From: JAAYKS01 sp964479435
Lineage (GTDB): Bacteria > Bacillota > Clostridia > Saccharofermentanales > UBA5734
Direction: 5' to 3'
NCBI GenBank assembly: GCA_964479435.1
Contig: CAYZME010000043.1
Location: forward strand, 1 to 16,301
DNA: 16,301 nt
The translations under genes and the position numbers were made by a program. Within the stretch, counting starts at the first letter, position 1, and each line of letters starts with the position of its first letter. The notes under the pieces were generated by a model. The model made no database searches. It was not told the origin of the DNA and saw only the letters and a program-made list of their open reading frames with translations. Of this stretch, positions 14,738 to 16,301 are shown piece by piece.

Positions 14738-14794
14738 GATCGGTTATACTACGTGACAGGATATCCCCATTATAGCCTCAACGGGAGGGAAGAC

Positions 14795-15574
14795 ATGCAG
14801 ATTTGCGCGCGGCCCCAGATGATGAGTCTCCGCCATTCGATGGACGAAATCATTCCCCTGTTTCGCGACGCGGGATTTGACGGATTCGAGTTCTGCATCG
14901 AAGACAAACTTTTCCACGTGCGGCCGGACCTGATCGAGCCGTACGTCGCCCGGCACATCTCCCAACTGGCACGCGACCACGGCTTATGCATCAGCGCCAT
15001 CGGCTGCCATGTGGATTTTGTCGGCGACGAAGATGTGCTGGCGGTCATTGAAAAGGGTGTCGCGCGCACGCGCCTGTTTGACACCGATGTCTTTATCATC
15101 GCCACCGGCGGGCGCGGCGCGGACGGCGACGGCGGCTATGGCATCCTGCTGGAGAGGCTGGCGCGTCTGTTGCGCATCGCCGTCGACCACGGGGTGCGCA
15201 TCGCGCTGGAGCCCGAGCCCGGGCACCGGATCGACACGACGGCCAGCTTTATGCGTTTGCTTGCCGATCTGGACGACCATCCCGCGTTGTTCTGCAATTT
15301 TGACATCGGCCACTCCCACCTGCTCGACCCCGACATCGAAGCGGCCGTCGCACAACTGGGCGGACGGATCGCGCACGCGCACATCGAAAACATGGGCAGC
15401 GTGCATCGCCATCTGCTGCCGTGGGAAGGGGAGATCGATCTGGCCCGCGTGTTGCGAAAAATGCGCGATGTCGGTTTTGACGGCGCGCTGGCTTTCGATT
15501 TCTACAACGAGGCGTACCAGCAGGAAATGCCGCGTGTGGCCGCGTATCTGCGCCGGCTGGTCGACGCATTGTGA
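14795..15574 (+). CDS. TIM-barrel sugar phosphate isomerase/epimerase (AP endonuclease 2 family)
   Basis: The 259-residue protein belongs to the xylose-isomerase-like TIM-barrel family (AP_endonuc_2), which includes hydroxypyruvate isomerases, tagatose/psicose epimerases and inositol catabolic enzymes. Likely metal/catalytic residues are in ALEPEPGH (Glu139), NFDIGHSH (Asp170, His173, His175), AHAHIEN (His194, His196, Glu198) and the C-terminal AFDFYNE. The ATG at 14795 is chosen for the GGGAGGGA site at 14783-14790; an upstream in-frame ATG at 14489 lies antisense inside the flavoprotein gene and is not credible. The gene diverges from the kinase/PdxA/flavoprotein operon. An OtnI-like role on a C4 keto-acid is possible, but the substrate is unknown. 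Confidence 0.85.
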   Translation: MQICARPQMMSLRHSMDEIIPLFRDAGFDGFEFCIEDKLFHVRPDLIEPYVARHISQLARDHGLCISAIGCHVDFVGDEDVLAVIEKGVARTRLFDTDVFIIATGGRGADGDGGYGILLERLARLLRIAVDHGVRIALEPEPGHRIDTTASFMRLLADLDDHPALFCNFDIGHSHLLDPDIEAAVAQLGGRIAHAHIENMGSVHRHLLPWEGEIDLARVLRKMRDVGFDGALAFDFYNEAYQQEMPRVAAYLRRLVDAL

Positions 15575-15640
15575 GCGTGTGCCCCCGCACAAGCCGCCGG
15601 GGAGCGTCCCGACCGGCCTCATGTTTATACGCCGTTACAA

Positions 15641-15675
15641 GATGGTGACATTTCTCCGCAGAGGGATGGTGACAT
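15641..15675 (+). repeat. Two GATGGTGACAT direct repeats, 24 bp apart
   Basis: The 11-bp word GATGGTGACAT occurs at 15641-15651 and 15665-15675, a period of 24 bp. It lies just upstream of the promoter candidate for the response-regulator gene. It could be a tandem activator site or a remnant of an insertion-sequence end; no transposase is seen. Confidence 0.55.
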
Positions 15676-15695
15676 CTATACGACCCAATCGAAAC

Positions 15696-15714
15696 CCATA
15701 TAATGTGGATATGG
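15696..15714 (+). promoter_or_regulatory. TATAAT -10 box within a CCATAT/ATATGG dyad
   Basis: TATAAT at 15699-15704 matches the -10 consensus exactly, but no good -35 box lies 16-18 bp upstream, which hints at activator dependence. CCATAT (15696-15701) and ATATGG (15709-15714) form an inverted repeat over it. If used, it would give a leader of about 90 nt to the TTG at 15800. Confidence 0.45.
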
Positions 15715-15736
15715 CAACCGGTAAACTGTTTGTGCG

Positions 15737-15754
15737 CCCGGCGCGCCCGCCGGG
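15737..15754 (+). other. GC-rich leader hairpin
   Basis: CCCGGCG and CGCCGGG form a perfect 7-bp stem with a CGCC loop, in the presumed leader of the response-regulator gene. No U-tract follows, so it is not an obvious terminator. A second, weaker stem (CCGGC/GCCGG) lies just downstream, before the AAGGAGAG ribosome binding site. Confidence 0.4.
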
Positions 15755-15799
15755 AGTGTTCCGGCAGGAGCACAGGGCCGGCAAGGAGAGTAGAGTAGC

Positions 15800-16301
15800 T
15801 TGAGAAGAAGAGCACGAAAAGTCTCATCGGAGTATCGCATCCTCATCGTTGACGACGATGTCGGAATCATCGATTCCTTGTCGGTTTTGCTCAATCGCGC
15901 CGGCTATTTTTTCAAAGGCACCACCGACCCGCTGGAAGCGATCGAATGGGTGCGCAATGAAAAGTTTGATCTTTTGATTCTCGATTTCCTGATGACACCG
16001 ATCCACGGCGACCAGGTGGTGGAGCGCATCCGCGAGTTCAACAAAGAACTCTACATCCTCTTACTGACCGGCCACAAAGACCTGTCGCCCCCGCTCCACA
16101 CGATCCGCGAGCTCGATATTCAGGGTTATTGCGAAAAAAGCAACCGTTTTGACCAACTGCTGCTGCTGATCGAGTCGGGCATCAAGTCGATCTCACAGAT
16201 GCGCATCATCGCCAAATTCCGCGACGGGCTCAACAGCATCCTGACCGCGGTGCCGCGCATCTACCAGTTGCAGCCGATCGACAGCATCCTCGAAGAAATC
16301 C
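15800..16301 (+). CDS. Response-regulator receiver-domain protein (partial at right edge)
   Basis: A frame opened by TTG at 15800, behind AAGGAGAG (15783-15790), stays open to the window edge (167 full codons). Residues about 12-125 are a CheY-like receiver domain: acidic pocket Asp18-Asp20 (IVDDD), phospho-acceptor Asp62 (LLILDF), Thr90 (LLTGH) and Lys113 (CEKS). A helical segment then begins (IESGIKSISQMRIIAKFRDGL). That layout resembles proteins with an N-terminal receiver followed by a sensor or histidine-kinase module rather than a DNA-binding domain, but the remainder is outside the window. The non-ATG start and the edge make it easy to miss. What it senses or controls is unknown. Confidence 0.85.
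   Translation, partial: MRRRARKVSSEYRILIVDDDVGIIDSLSVLLNRAGYFFKGTTDPLEAIEWVRNEKFDLLILDFLMTPIHGDQVVERIREFNKELYILLLTGHKDLSPPLHTIRELDIQGYCEKSNRFDQLLLLIESGIKSISQMRIIAKFRDGLNSILTAVPRIYQLQPIDSILEEI

Noticed and set aside
15578..15591. Terminator after the isomerase gene
   Set aside because: TGTGC-CCCC-GCACA is only a 5-bp stem and no T-run follows.

Overview
The window looks like a piece of a GC-rich, anaerobic, Gram-positive-type bacterium, most likely a fermentative member of the Bacillota (Clostridia). Four things point that way: a complete-order rnfCDGEAB operon; a Re-citrate-synthase-like enzyme of the isopropylmalate/homocitrate synthase family; a sortase-anchored surface protein with an IPDTG sorting signal; and strong GGAGG-type ribosome binding sites with several GTG/TTG starts. 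The taxon is inferred from gene content only.

Layout. Positions 1-4937 (minus strand) carry the Rnf ferredoxin:NAD+ oxidoreductase operon, transcribed right to left as rnfC-D-G-E-A-B. The genes are packed tightly, with overlaps or gaps of at most 13 bp. rnfB runs off the left edge and has a clear frameshift near position 314. A 339-bp divergent intergenic region (4938-5276) follows. It holds a near-ideal sigma-A promoter (TTGACA-17 bp-TATAAT) and repeated AGTTGCA elements. On the plus strand come the Re-citrate-synthase-like gene (5277-6704) and an overlapping GH77 4-alpha-glucanotransferase (6691-8226) that contains an in-frame 4 x 15-bp minisatellite.

Next is a 913-residue secreted surface adhesin (8350-11091). 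It has a degenerate thioester domain, five CnaB/SpaA-like domains with intact Lys-Glu-Asn isopeptide triads, and a C-terminal sorting signal. Its 3' end overlaps, tail to tail, the minus-strand operon 14668-11027: an FAD-dependent oxidoreductase, a PdxA-family dehydrogenase and a DUF1537 four-carbon acid sugar kinase. A TIM-barrel sugar isomerase/epimerase (14795-15574) diverges from that operon, so the four genes look like a sugar-acid catabolic cassette. The window ends inside a TTG-started CDS for a response-regulator receiver protein (15800 to the edge).

How the genes work together. Rnf links reduced ferredoxin to NADH and an ion gradient, and Re-citrate synthase feeds the oxidative branch of an incomplete TCA cycle in anaerobes. 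The kinase/PdxA pair is the signature of D-threonate/D-erythronate-type catabolism to dihydroxyacetone phosphate. The flavoprotein and isomerase beside it are not explained by the textbook version of that route and are the best lead for an undescribed pathway. The surface protein shows several unusual features: loss of the thioester Gln, many cysteines, a hairpin touching its ribosome binding site, and an antisense 3' overlap.
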